Shown here: positions 43,978 to 54,500 of the stretch, piece by piece | How the letters are laid out: the number at the start of each line of letters is the position of its first letter | Numbering within the stretch: position 1 is the stretch's first letter | Source of the DNA: Diprion similis | Lineage: Eukaryota; Arthropoda; Insecta; Hymenoptera; Diprionidae | Direction of reading: 5' to 3' | Assembly: GCF_021155765.1 (NCBI RefSeq) | Contig: NC_060106.1 | Span: 2,301,501-2,365,500 of the forward strand | DNA: 64,000 nt | The notes under the pieces: model-generated | Databases searched by the model: none | Seen by the model: only the letters and a program-made list of their open reading frames with translations | What the model was told of the DNA's origin: nothing | Made by a program: the position numbers and the translations under genes

Positions 43978-44292
43978 TTATGGTCCGTAACTGCACGAAA
44001 ATTTAAACTTGTTAAACTCTCCCCCGTGGTATTTTAACTGTAGACGATTTGCCCCAGCCATATTACTCATTTCAGTGAGCTGATTCGAATCTTCTTGCAG
44101 AATTCTCGCGATTCTTGGTGGTAAGAAGACGTTGTATTCCCTCTCAATCTCGGCCAGAACACGTACCCCGAATTTCGTTGTGACCAATCGTAGTCCGGTG
44201 ACGTCATACACCTCTCCGATTTCGAGTTCCGACATCTTCTTGGTCGGCAGATTCTCCAGGTGGCTGACGTGGTTGATTTTTCCCAAATCCAT
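43978..44292 (-). CDS. TIR gene 1, right copy, intact
   Basis: 104 codons from ATG 44290-44292. The N-terminus is MDLGKINHVSHLENLPTKKM, followed by SELEIGEVYDVTGLRLVTTK, FGVRVLAEI, NVFLPPRIARILQED, and a C-terminus NRLQLKYHGGEFNKFKF that the left copy lost to a stop. A typical small basic protein of this arthropod mobile-element family with a predicted beta-rich core. It lies about 75 bp from an initiator-like ATAGTCACTC (44361-44370) and a TATATAAAATA box (44385-44394). It appears intact and expressible, but its function is unknown. Confidence 0.7.
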   Translation of the reverse strand: MDLGKINHVSHLENLPTKKMSELEIGEVYDVTGLRLVTTKFGVRVLAEIEREYNVFLPPRIARILQEDSNQLTEMSNMAGANRLQLKYHGGEFNKFKFSCSYGP

Positions 44293-44360
44293 AGCGTTTT
44301 CGGTGAGAGTTTCTTTTTTCACAAGTGCGAACAGTTCATGACGAGAAGACGATGAGAACA

Positions 44361-44394
44361 GAGTGACTATCGAAATGCATCGGTATTTTATATA
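44361..44394 (-). promoter_or_regulatory. Core promoter of TIR gene 1 (right)
   Basis: Minus strand TATATAAAATA followed about 25 bp later by ATAGTCACTC, close to the arthropod initiator. The left copy at about 29875-29905 has a degraded box (TACGTAAAATG) but keeps AAAGTCACTC. Confidence 0.55.
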
Positions 44395-44825
44395 CCATCC
44401 ATCCCCACCACGATTCTCTGATCAAACAAGACTCGACCTGCATTTCGTGGGAAAAATTTTTATGCACCGCACCCGCTCTCCATCATCCCGTAACCGACAT
44501 CTGGCATTTTGTAATAATTTTTTTAAGAATCCCGTATGCGTGACAGATTTATTTCAACAGCTGTATCTGACATTTATGATATTTCGTATGGGCAGATTTA
44601 TTTACATTACCACCCACTGCATTTATTATCGGCATGACCTGAAAGGCCGCATTTTCAGGAATTTTGCCAAGCGATCTAGCGTTATCTAACTTAAGGCTTC
44701 CTGCCGTCGAACAAAACCCGACAGGATCCCCCTGCCCCCTGCTGCAGCCGCCCCAGCCAGGCCGTGGAAATCGGGAGAGGGGGGGGGCGAACGGAACGCC
44801 GCCACTGTGTCCCAGAACTCTTATA

Positions 44826-47465
44826 CCGGGACCATCTCTAGAAACTAAACAGGAACTGCGCATGCGCCAAATGATTTAATTTCATTGGTCAGCGAAATTA
44901 CCCCGCGGAGTAATTTTCGTCAGCTAACCAAGGCGACCAACGTACACGAAATGTGACAAGGCTCTGAATATCTCGCGCGTAAAGTAGCGTATTGAGGTTA
45001 TGTTGATATTTATTCCTACTTATCGTGAATTTTCTAAGAAAAGTGTCATTCAGCAATACCGTAGTTGATATTAGCAGATATTTAATCGACACAATAAAGG
45101 CGTCAATGGAGAAACAAATATCAAAAGCTGCAGAAATTGGATCAGTTATTTATTGAAAGAAGAAAACTGAAATTAAATGTGGAACGTCATCAACGAGTGG
45201 GAGTCTAGACAAACTGAGGCAGGTAAGTAAAAATATTGTTTATTTCAAACAGATTCTTTATTTACATAAAATTAAAAATAAATGGATTGTTGAAACCCAG
45301 TAGAAGGTTGCTCCAGAGTAGATTTGTTACAGTGCAGTGCTCCGGAAGCCAGTAATCAGTGCCAATGAACATGAAATATTAAAATAAAATCAGTAACAAG
45401 GATTAAAAGAAATAGTGTATCTTGAAACACAAAGCTTAGGAGTACAAAAAGTAGCAATTCGTTTTTCTGTCGCAATTTATTGAAAATTAGTGGTATTCAA
45501 AACAATTAGAAGCGCTTGTCTGATGATAATATCTTTTAATATTTTCAGGTGGGAAACAAACATCATCGAAGCGAGACTAAAGTTGTCAGGCGTTGAAGCG
45601 TGTAAGTAAATTTCTGATACTATGATATTTGCATATTACAATATTTTCACATGTATTCAATGATAAAATTCGTTTGTTCTGACAGACTTGAAGTTTCAAG
45701 TTTGGATAATAGGATGAAAATCATACCTTACCTGATGGTCAAAACGTTTTGGTGGGTAGGACCCTAATTTCTCGATTGGTGCCACCGTTCCAACCATCGA
45801 ACCTGGTTGTTCCGTTGTTCCATTAGACAACAGGTATCCGAAGGAATTTCTTCTGGTCATCGCCACCTTCTGAACATCAGTCGTGGCAAAATTGAAGAGC
45901 ACGACACACTACACATCATGGTGTTTGAATATTCCATCATTTTAGATCTATCGAGCCAATAGTAATAAGTTTGTTATTCAACAATTGCTGCTAACTAATT
46001 TTACAGAGCAATCATTCCGTGCACCATTGTAATCCAAGCAGTATTATTGGCCCGCATTATTTTTCAAATTTTATTTTCGGCAGTTTTGATATTTTATTTT
46101 TCACTCTCTTGGTATTCAATTCAGATGAATAGTGTTTCAAGTGTTAAATCAGATTCCAAGGACTTCAGTTGAAAATGTCTTTAAAGTCAATATTAATCGA
46201 CAGTATCATCTGACTAGCTAGTTGCAGCTATCATCCGTGCTTGAGCCTCGTTCAACCCCAGCAAGGTCTAAGGAATGCATTCACTTACTAGTACACATTA
46301 CAAATGATCACTTTGTCTACAATAGGACTTACTTGCTGGCTAACTTTTTTATGATGAATCTTTATCAGGGAGTCATCCGGTAACTTATTGAAAGCTTGAA
46401 ACCAGATTCAATTTTATACTCTTACAATGGTCCTTCATTGAAACTGAGAGTTTGTGAATCTCCATTTATTACAATTAATTCTGCATCCCATGTTAACACT
46501 GTTCGAAACAAAAAATCTCATCCTAAGATTGGAAATGGAATCTGCAATGCAAAAGTTATCTAGTGGCACAAGTTAAAAACAAAGAACCTTATAACGGTTT
46601 CTGCGACAGAGGGATTCCTTCCGGATATTTATGTTACTGGATGATGTTCGGAGCACTATGAACAAGATATTGTATTGGATTTAGGTTTAAGTAAATATTT
46701 TCATGGACTTCAGTGAAAATTAGATATTCATTTGTTTCAAAGGAACAAGGGGTACAATGTTGAATCCGATAAGTCAATATTTTCATATGAATGTTCTGAA
46801 CATTACTCTAAAACATGATTATCCTTAAAGTTAATTACTGAGGCACATTTTGAAAATGTTGATTTTTAACTTGTGTCACAGAATGTTTCTGAGTTTTACT
46901 CTTCGGATTAGATTTCTTTAGATTAGATTTGAAATTGAAAGAAACCGTAAGATCTACAACTTCCTTTTCCAACCAACAAAAGTGGCCGATGATCTCTGCA
47001 TGTGTCACGAATTGAATGGGAAGAGAAGACATCAGCTAACAGCAGAGATGCTATTATTTTAGCTGTATTTTCTGTTGAAAGAAAAAAATTTCATTGTTAT
47101 TCTTAATGTATGAAGTAATGAAAATGATTGAATAAATTGTCCCCACCTACCTGCTTCGTTTCTTCCAAGCACCCAACATTTGAACAGATTTCTTGTTTCA
47201 ATCGAATAGGACGAATTTTCAAAGAGCATCAGCATTAAATTCCGACCGTTCTTTGAACAATCTATTTTCAATAACAAATGCTTCCCAAGTCTTTCCGAGT
47301 GACTATCTCAATGACTTGAGATTCTAACCTCAAAAATGCATGTGAACTACATCCCCGACAGAAACAGAGTTTGACAGCAGGGTCTCGGGGTGGCCAGACT
47401 GCACGGACGGCGGATTTAAATTCGCGCAGGCGCAGTTCCTGTTTAGTTTCTAGAGATGGTCCCGG
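44826..47465. mobile_element. DNA transposon of unassigned superfamily (2.64 kb, probable TA target)
   Basis: Perfect inverted ends: CCGGGACCATCTCTAGAAAC at 44826 and its reverse complement ending at 47465, continuing TAAACAGGAACTGCGC for 36 identical bases and then imperfectly. TA dinucleotides flank both sides (44824-44825 and 47466-47467), consistent with a TA duplication. It lies immediately outside the Maverick-like right end. The interior is AT-rich and only has fragmentary frames (45696-45902 minus, 46835-47032 minus), so the transposase is lost or unrecognisable. Confidence 0.82.
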
Positions 47466-47969
47466 TATATTACCTACTATTCGAAATTGCAATAACGAGA
47501 GAGAATACAAAAATTATGCAAGAGTGAAAGGTTCGCAAGATAAAAGTCATACACTTAATACACCTGGTTACAATGAGCGACGTAAGTTAACAAAGAAGTG
47601 CGATATCCGAGAAACAAGAAAATATTAACAGGTAATAAGCAATACAAAATCGATAATAAGTGATAGAAAAGGTGCGGTAGTATTTAGCGGTTTAACCTAC
47701 GCTCGGCTGTACTCCAAGTAGCTCGATTCCGATACAAAAACTCATGCACAAAGCAAATAAAATAAAATACGCGATACGATACAAAAGCGGTAGGCAATAC
47801 TAATACAGAAAATAAATATTGCGATAGTAAATGATGGTAGAAATTACAAAAGCAATTCTAGCATAAAATCGCAAGAATCAGAGGAAATCAAAAATACAAA
47901 AGACAGTTATTCGGTAGTTACGAGGTCGCTGAACGACAAGTTTTCGGGAATTAATTATTTAACGAAATC

Positions 47970-48024
47970 ATGCAGTTACATGACGGCTTACAGCACCTCA
48001 GTGTTCATGGACCATGATTCACAA
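47970..48024 (+). repeat. Direct repeat, copy 1 (pairs with 48729-48783)
   Basis: About 54 bp, roughly 78% identical to 48729-48783. Both contain ATGCAGT, GACGGCTTAC and TGGACCATGA. Confidence 0.7.
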
Positions 48025-48677
48025 CGATACTGGCATCATTCGATGCAACCAAAACGATAATTAAGATACAATAGAAGAAATAGAAATTAGAGCAACTTCG
48101 TAACTATACGATACAAAGGCAAAAGCCTTAACTTAGTCGGCGACGGTAATAAGAGACACTGATTTTATTTTTAGAGAAACTTGACGATAGTAAAAGCGAA
48201 AAAAGGAAAGGAGCTAAACGGTAGTCAAAACGATAAAGGGCGAAAAAGATTGAACGGTAGCGATAGAGTAAGCGATAACACGATAGAAGGCAAAGGAAGA
48301 AAGAAGGTTAATGAAAATCTAGACACGAAAGCGAGGTAGTAACGACGTGTTTCCCGGCGGGTTGAGCGTAGAATAGGCAGGTTCGAAGTCCGGATCAGCT
48401 ATCTCGCCATTGTCGTCAGGTGATTCTTCCTCCCCTTGATTGGGCATTCGTTCCCCACCATAATTGGGTCATCCCTGTGTGGCGAATATCTGTTACGCGT
48501 TGTCGATGATTACCGCTAGATGAAGCGTAGTTGACACCAACACGTACTCTTCTCCGGCTGTTTCGTGATACTGTCCAGGTTGCCTATCATTGGGGGTTCC
48601 CTTGACGGAGGCAGGTACGTAGGCTACCTCCGCAAGGTTACCGGATGGAGTGCAACTCCACATTGTTTGCCTCCACC

Positions 48678-48724
48678 GGCTTCGTCATATAGGCAGTGGT
48701 CTACTGCCTACGATATATGACGGA
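48678..48724 (+). other. Strong hairpin
   Basis: CGTCATATA and GGCAGT on the left pair with ACTGCC and TATATGACG on the right around a short GGTCT loop, interrupted by a small bulge (TACGA). A second smaller hairpin (CCGGCACTTGGCCGG) lies near 48850. The role is unknown. Confidence 0.65.
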
Positions 48725-48728
48725 GACC

Positions 48729-48783
48729 ATGCAGTCGTACGACGGCTTACTGCAACTCAATATTCGTGGACCATGACTCGCAC
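48729..48783 (+). repeat. Direct repeat, copy 2
   Basis: See 47970-48024. It starts directly after the hairpin at 48678-48724. Confidence 0.7.
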
Positions 48784-49293
48784 TGATTGTAGCCCTTACT
48801 GATAGGAAGGCTGCGTCGAGCCTCAGAACGAGGGCTTTATCAATCCTGGATACCTGGACCGGCACTTGGCCGGTAAGTCGGGGGACGACAGGCTGCGGTC
48901 TGCCCTGTATCGACCTTACGGCATCCGAAAGAGTTGGCTATCGAAGTTGTACGGGGGGTTCATCATTACGGAACGGTAGTGAGATTCGTCGGTAGCTGGA
49001 AAGTGTAATTTTCGGTAGACATTGATCCCTCGGTGAATCAAGAAGAATGTGGATCCCTCGATGATCGTAGTTGTGGTCGCCTTGGTACCTACTTAGCTTG
49101 CGCCGAGGTGCGGAATTACAGAATTTTTACAAAAAATATTAGTAACTAGTATTTTTCACCTATTTTGTACCGAATTTTCTTCGAGTACCCGCCAGGGACG
49201 CGTTTTACGAGAGTTTCCCTTAGCTTTTTGGCCTTGTAACGGGTCATTCCAAAATGCCACGTTACAATAAAAAAATATATACATATATATATA

Positions 49294-49619
49294 TGTTGAG
49301 GTTGTGGGGATCATCTAGTTACACATCGTTATTTTATATTGATAGCTTGAGTATGTTTTATTTGAGGTAATCTTATTTATATGGTTTTACACTTTGATAC
49401 AATGTTATTTTGCGTACGCTCTCGGCAACAGACTGCGAACTCTGCTAGACGTGTACCCGTGTTACTTGGCAGCATTTTGGGGGGAAGGGAATTACCTGAC
49501 CCCTTCTTACAATGACAATAATAGATCGACACCTGCTTCAGCAGTACGCTCGCAAGATATATACACGCACATCTTTTCTCTCTAATAGCGTTGTATGGTT
49601 AAACGGCTATAACTCAACA
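49294..49619 (+). mobile_element. Solo LTR (326 bp) in an (AT)n tract
   Basis: Begins TGTTGAGG and ends CTCAACA, a 7-bp inverted terminus with TG..CA ends, and is flanked on both sides by ATATATAT. No gag, primer site or second copy adjoins it, so it is most simply a solo LTR. The orientation is arbitrary because no primer site or purine tract is present. Confidence 0.72.
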
Positions 49620-49635
49620 ATATATATATATATAT

Positions 49636-49671
49636 AAGGAGGTAAAACGGGTGATTTTACCCTTTGTAACA
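49636..49671 (-). repeat. Inverted 36-bp fragment of the Gypsy-A LTR start
   Basis: Perfect reverse complement of 49698-49733, the first 36 bases of the element A 5' LTR, separated from it by about 26 bp of (AT)n. The pair forms a large palindrome at the left edge of element A. Confidence 0.92.
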
Positions 49672-49697
49672 ATATATATATATATATATATATATAT

Positions 49698-49975
49698 TGT
49701 TACAAAGGGTAAAATCACCCGTTTTACCTCCTTTTCTAATGATCTAGTAGTCGGCATGTGACGCAAGAAAACTAAGTCTTCTTATGTCATCAAATGAATA
49801 AGGTTGCTGCGTCAACCGCTATTATTGTAAAAATAGTCCTGTTTCAGACTTAAAATGAGAAACACCTATTGCCATTAAAGCAATTTTCCTCCAAATATTT
49901 TACATAACGCCTTTTATTGATTCCGTTAACTAAGCTCACGTACCCATATTTTATTTGAAACACAAAACAGTTTCA
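49698..49975 (+). repeat. Element A 5' LTR
   Basis: TGTTACAAAGGG start and CAGTTTCA end, 278 bp. Near the start GGTAAAA-TCACCCG-TTTTACC forms a perfect 7-bp stem that is shared with element B LTRs with one change. Matches 60303-60580 with few differences. Confidence 0.95.
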
Positions 49976-49976
49976 C

Positions 49977-49995
49977 TGGTGTCAGAATCGGGATT
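49977..49995 (+). promoter_or_regulatory. Element A primer-binding site
   Basis: TGGTGTCAGAATCGGGATT starts one base after the LTR. The identical start follows the element B LTR (55627 onward). I do not assign the primer tRNA. Confidence 0.7.
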
Positions 49996-50036
49996 TTGAG
50001 CTTTTCTTTCGTGAATCAATTCAGTGCGTGATTATA

Positions 50037-51578
50037 ATAAGTACCAGCAGAGTCACTCGTTATCGTCGCCGGGAAAGCTGCGGAGACAATCCTCCTTTGA
50101 GTGATTCCCCGCGAGCCCCTGAACCGACTTCAACGCCTTGTGAGAGCCCGGTCACCCAAGCTGATCTGATGAAGATCATCCATCATCAGCAAGAGGCTGC
50201 CGCTCTTCAACAAGAGACCGCTGCCCACCAACATCAGCAGCTTCTTCAAATTCTCCAGGAACAACAAGAACAACGTCGACTGGATCGCGAGGCCCAGACA
50301 TACTCAGAAACGCAAATCATCGAGCTGTTCCAGTCCACAGTGTCGGCTCTTCAAGCTAAAAATCGAGCTCAGGAGTCTGGAGAACCGGTCGCTACTCCCA
50401 GAGTTTCCCCGATACCCACTCCCAGGATGGTTCCTATCCCGACACCCCGGACTTCTCCTCGCCAAATACTAGTAGACCAAGTTCCTCAAAATTCAAGGTC
50501 TGTTCCTTTTATTAGAGAACTTGACTGTTCTCCGATTTTGAGACCTAGAGTAATAACCGAGACCTACTTTCCCGAGCCACCATCAAATCCTGAATCTCAT
50601 TTCCCACAATTCAATCAATTGGATAATCAGAGAGTATTCCGAATCCCCTCTCAAACATGTGAAAAACCTATCTGTGCGTTAAAACCGCCTATTTTTTACG
50701 GAAAAATTCCGTGGGCTGAATATGAAAGACAGTTTAATACAATTGCTAGACATAATCAATGGGACTCCGCTATGAAAGCTCACAGCCTTGCCTCTTGTCT
50801 TAGAACGCCAGCTTTGAATGTATTGACAGCTTCATCAGAAGGAGAAATTTCTGACTTCGAAAAGCTCAGCTCCGCGTTAAAGTTAAGATACGGTATTGAT
50901 CACTTGACAAAATTATACACTGCTCAATTACAAACTAGGAGACAAGGACGAGACGAAGACCTTGCCTCTCTCGGACAAGACATAGAGCGACTGTCGCGAA
51001 TAGCTTTGCCAGACCACGAACCGTCACGTAATATTTTAGCGACACAAGCTTTTTTAAACGCTATTAACGACCCGGAAGTTAAAATGGCCGTTGGAACGTC
51101 GGGTTTAACGTCCTTACGAGAGGCAATGGCCAAAGCTCTCGAGGTGGAGGCCATGCGAAAACAATATTTTGGAGCGGGCAAACTCCGACAAGTACAGGTG
51201 GATGATAACACCTCTATAGAAAAGAGAGGTAGTCGCTCAGAAGAGACCGAGTCTCATAACCTGAAACATAATAAAAATTACAATAATAATAGAAATTTTA
51301 AAGATAAGAATAATCGCGGTTCTTCTCAGAACCACAGTAGAAGACCTCAGTACGTCAATGAGAGAGTAGACAATAGGTTTACTACCCTCACTTGCTTGTT
51401 CTGTAATCAAAAAGGCCATGACGCCAATCACTGCTTCGCGTTAAAACGCAAAACAGAGACGCAGACGCAAAGCTCAAATTCGAACGCTAATAATTGGCGA
51501 AATAGTAAAGTAGCCAGGGAAGATAGTCATCAGAATCCTAATCCCGGCACCTCGACCATGGCTGCCTCGAAAAACTAA
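50037..51578 (+). pseudogene. Element A Gag, start codon mutated
   Basis: The open frame ends at TAA 51576-51578. Aligning with element B, the B start ATG (55690) corresponds to ATA at 50037 in A, so the start is lost. An upstream GTG in frame exists at 50028. Features: Gln-rich coiled region (about residues 50-100), Pro-rich linker with TPR repeats (VSPIPTPRMVPIPTPRTSP), then the capsid core WAEYERQFNTIARHNQWD, LKLRYGIDHLTKLYTAQLQ and SLGQDIERLSRIAL, and one CCHC knuckle CLFCNQKGHDANHC. Except for the start it is intact. It overlaps pol by 37 nt. Confidence 0.9.
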
Positions 51579-54500
51579 ATTCAGATGATTTAGGAGGGCG
51601 AAAATCATCGCAGGTTGTTAGAGTAGAAAGCCCTTTTGCAATTCAGTTTTTATTAAGGAGTTTAAGACAGTCTGGTCTTTACGCACGCGGAACTGTCAAT
51701 GGCGTTGACTGCCTCTGGGTAATTGATACCGGAGCAGAGGAAACCGTTGTTCGGTCGGATCTTTTAAAATCCGACGACCAGACTGTTCCCTCTTTATCTT
51801 TGCGAACAGCCACTGGAGAGACGACCCCGATTTTGGGAGAGGTTATCGTGCAGATTAACCTCTTCGGATGTATCGACTCTCCACACAAGGTTTTTGTCGC
51901 GGATATCGAGGATGAAGGTATTTTGGGTTTAGATTTCCTCACAGCTCACGATTGCGTGATTTCCACCAAGAGGAATTCTCTGACGTCTAACAGCCGCGAA
52001 ATCCCTCTCTGCTCGAAGAAAAGAAGAGTGTATTAGACTCCTCCAAGAATACGAGAAGTAGAACTCTCCAAAGACGATCATCAAAATCTGCTCCCTTCAC
52101 ATCTAGAAAATCTTTTTGAAAAATCGTCGACCACGCTGGATTTGCAACAGAAAGAATTCTCTAAATCTGGTTTATTTAAGTACGCAGATTCTTTTGCAGT
52201 TAACAGCGGAGACAAGGGGAGATGTACGTCGGTAAAACACAAGATCGATGTCGGAAGCAATCCTCCAATTAAACAAGCTCCCTGGAGGCTCGCCCTCAAC
52301 GGCAGAGAGGAAGTAAAGAAACTCGTTGAAGATATGCTGACCAATGACGTAATCGAGCCTTCTTCCAGCCCCTGGGCTTCTCCGACCGTCCTGGTCAACA
52401 AAAAATACGGCTCCAAGCGATTTTGCATAGACTACAGGAAGCTGAACGACATATCCAAGAAGGACTCCTATCCTCTCCCCAGAATCGACGAAACGCTCGA
52501 TCTGATTGCTGGCGCGACCTGGTTCAGTACCATTGATCTTCAGAGTGGCTACTGGCAGGTTGAGATGGATCCCCTGGACAAGGAAAAGACAGCTTTCGTC
52601 ACAGGACTAGGAGGATTACGGCAATTTAAGGTAATGCCTTTTGGCTTAAGTAACGCCCCGGCTACCTTTGAACGGATGATGGAGACTGTTCTCCAAGGAC
52701 TCACAGGAAAAATTTGCCTCGTTTATTTGGACGAAATAATCGTCTTCGGGAAGAACTTTGAAGAAGAAGTGGACCACCTCGAACAAGTCTTCTCCAGGTT
52801 AAAACAAGCAGGCCTAAAGATGAGTCCAAAGAAATGCCATCTGTTCCAGAAAGAAGTCAGCTTCCTCGGTCACATAGTCTCCGCTGAAGGAGTGAAGACC
52901 AATCCCTCCAAGATCGAGAAGGTCTCTGCTTGGCCGACACCGACGAACAAAGAGCAAGTTCAGAGCTTTTTGGGTCTCTGCACCTACTACAGAAAATTTG
53001 TAAAAGGTTTCGCCACGATAGCCAAACCCCTCCATCGTCTCACAGGAATCAAGATTCCATTCGACTGAACTCCGGAATGCGAAGAAGCCTTCAAGAAATT
53101 GAAAAAAAATCTTACTTCTTCCCCGATTTTAGCCTATCCAGAGGTCGAACTTCCTTTTATTTTAGATACAGACGCCTCTTTGTCAGGGATAGGTGGAGTC
53201 TTGTCACAGATTCAGGAAGATCAAGAGAGAGTGATTAGCTATTACAGCAGAGTCCTTAGTAAAACCGAGAGGAACTATTGTGTAACTCGTAGAGAACTCT
53301 TAGCTGTTGTTAAAACCGTAGTCCACTTTCATCATTATTTGTACGGGAGGAAATTCTTGATTAGAACAGACCATGCTTCTTTAAGGTGGTTACTTTCGTT
53401 TAAATCCCCCGAAGGTCAGGTAGCTAGGTGGATTGAGAGGCTCGGACAGTACGATTTCGAAATTCGTCATCGAGCAGGTTTACAACATGGAAACGCTGAC
53501 GCTCTTTCTCGAAGACCCTGCAAAGAAACAACAGATTGTAGGCAATGTACTCGCCTTAAAAAATACAGAAATCCTCCTCCTACAATACGGAAGATTTCTC
53601 TTGGAGAAAACCTCGAAGATTGGAAAAGATCTCAACAAGAAGATTCTACTCTGTCTCAGGTCAAATCTTGGAAAGAAGCAGAAACTCGCCCAGACTGGCA
53701 AGAAATATCCTCAGCTGAGTCTGACGTCAAAATTTACTGGGCTCAATGGGACTCTATTCTTTTAATAGACGGAATATTATACCGCAAATGGGAATCCGCG
53801 GACTTGAAAGAGATCAAGTGGCAATTTTTGGTTCCCAGAAATCGAGTTCCAGAGATTCTTGCTCTTTACCACGATTCTCCTGCAGGTGGACACTTTACCT
53901 CGAATAAAACTTTAGGCAAGATACGCGATCGTTATTTTTGGCCACGATGTCGTGCCGACGTAGAAGACTGGTGTCGGAGATGTCAAGTCTGCACGTCGAA
54001 GAAAGGACCTCGAGATAAAGGACAAAGCTCTCTCCAAGTTTACAACGTGGGAGCTCCTTTCGAGAGGGTAGCAATGGATATCCTCGGTCCTCTTCCTCTA
54101 ACCTACAGTGGGAATAAATACGCCTTAGTCATCGCTGATTATTTTACCAAGTGGCCCGAAGTACCTCCACTCGCCAGTCAGGAAGCCTCTACCGTAGCTC
54201 AGGCGTTCGTAAAAGAATTTATCTGTAGGCACGGAGTACCTTTAGAAATACATACTGACCAGGGCCGAAATTTTGAGTCAAGCCTAATGAAAGAAGTTAC
54301 TCAAATTTTAGGGGTTAGAAAAACTCGCACTACTCCCCTCCATCCTCAGTCTGACGGCATGATAGAACGTCTGAATAGAACTTTGCTCCAATATTTGTCG
54401 TCCTTCGTAGAACAGAATCAGAGAGATTGGGACACCTGGATTCCTTTTTTCCTCCTGTCTTATAGATCTGCGATTCACGAGACGACAAAACAGACGCCCG

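Larger units (their letters stand above)
29378..44819. mobile_element. Maverick/Polinton-like element (15.4 kb) with gene-bearing TIRs
   Basis: Inverted termini start AGTTCTGG(A/G)ACACA. Left TIR 29378-30479 and right TIR 43519-44819 align over more than 1 kb (roughly 80-85% by eye, with gaps in G-runs). Each holds the same two small genes and promoters. Left of the right TIR, on the minus strand, lies a decayed protein that in many arthropods accompanies the Maverick family-B DNA polymerase. The middle is occupied by a BEL/Pao remnant (30590-35660) and an R1-clade LINE (35661-40232). No polymerase, integrase, ATPase or capsid gene remains, so the Maverick label rests on TIR length, AG..CT ends and the three accessory families. 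No clear 6-bp TSD. Confidence 0.6.
43519..44819 (-). repeat. Right terminal inverted repeat of the Maverick-like element
   Basis: Pairs with 29378-30479. It is longer mainly because of an insert of about 257 bp (about 43655-43911) between the TATA-like box and the initiator of TIR gene 2. Confidence 0.88.
47468..49266 (-). mobile_element. GATA-rich LTR-like unit (second copy)
   Basis: The minus-strand start TGTAACGTGG at 49266 lies next to AATAAAAAAATATATA. The interior alternates GATACGATA-type degenerate sequence (47640-48340) with GC-richer structured DNA (48400-48960), including a 54-bp direct repeat and a strong hairpin. The 3' end (low coordinate) is cut by the DNA transposon at 47465. 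No coding sequence was recognised in either strand. Confidence 0.45.

Noticed and set aside
7939-53068. Possibility that TGA is read as Trp (alternative genetic code)
   Set aside because: TAG also replaces Trp, other stops replace Gln and Arg, and frameshifts are common, so decay is the simpler reading.
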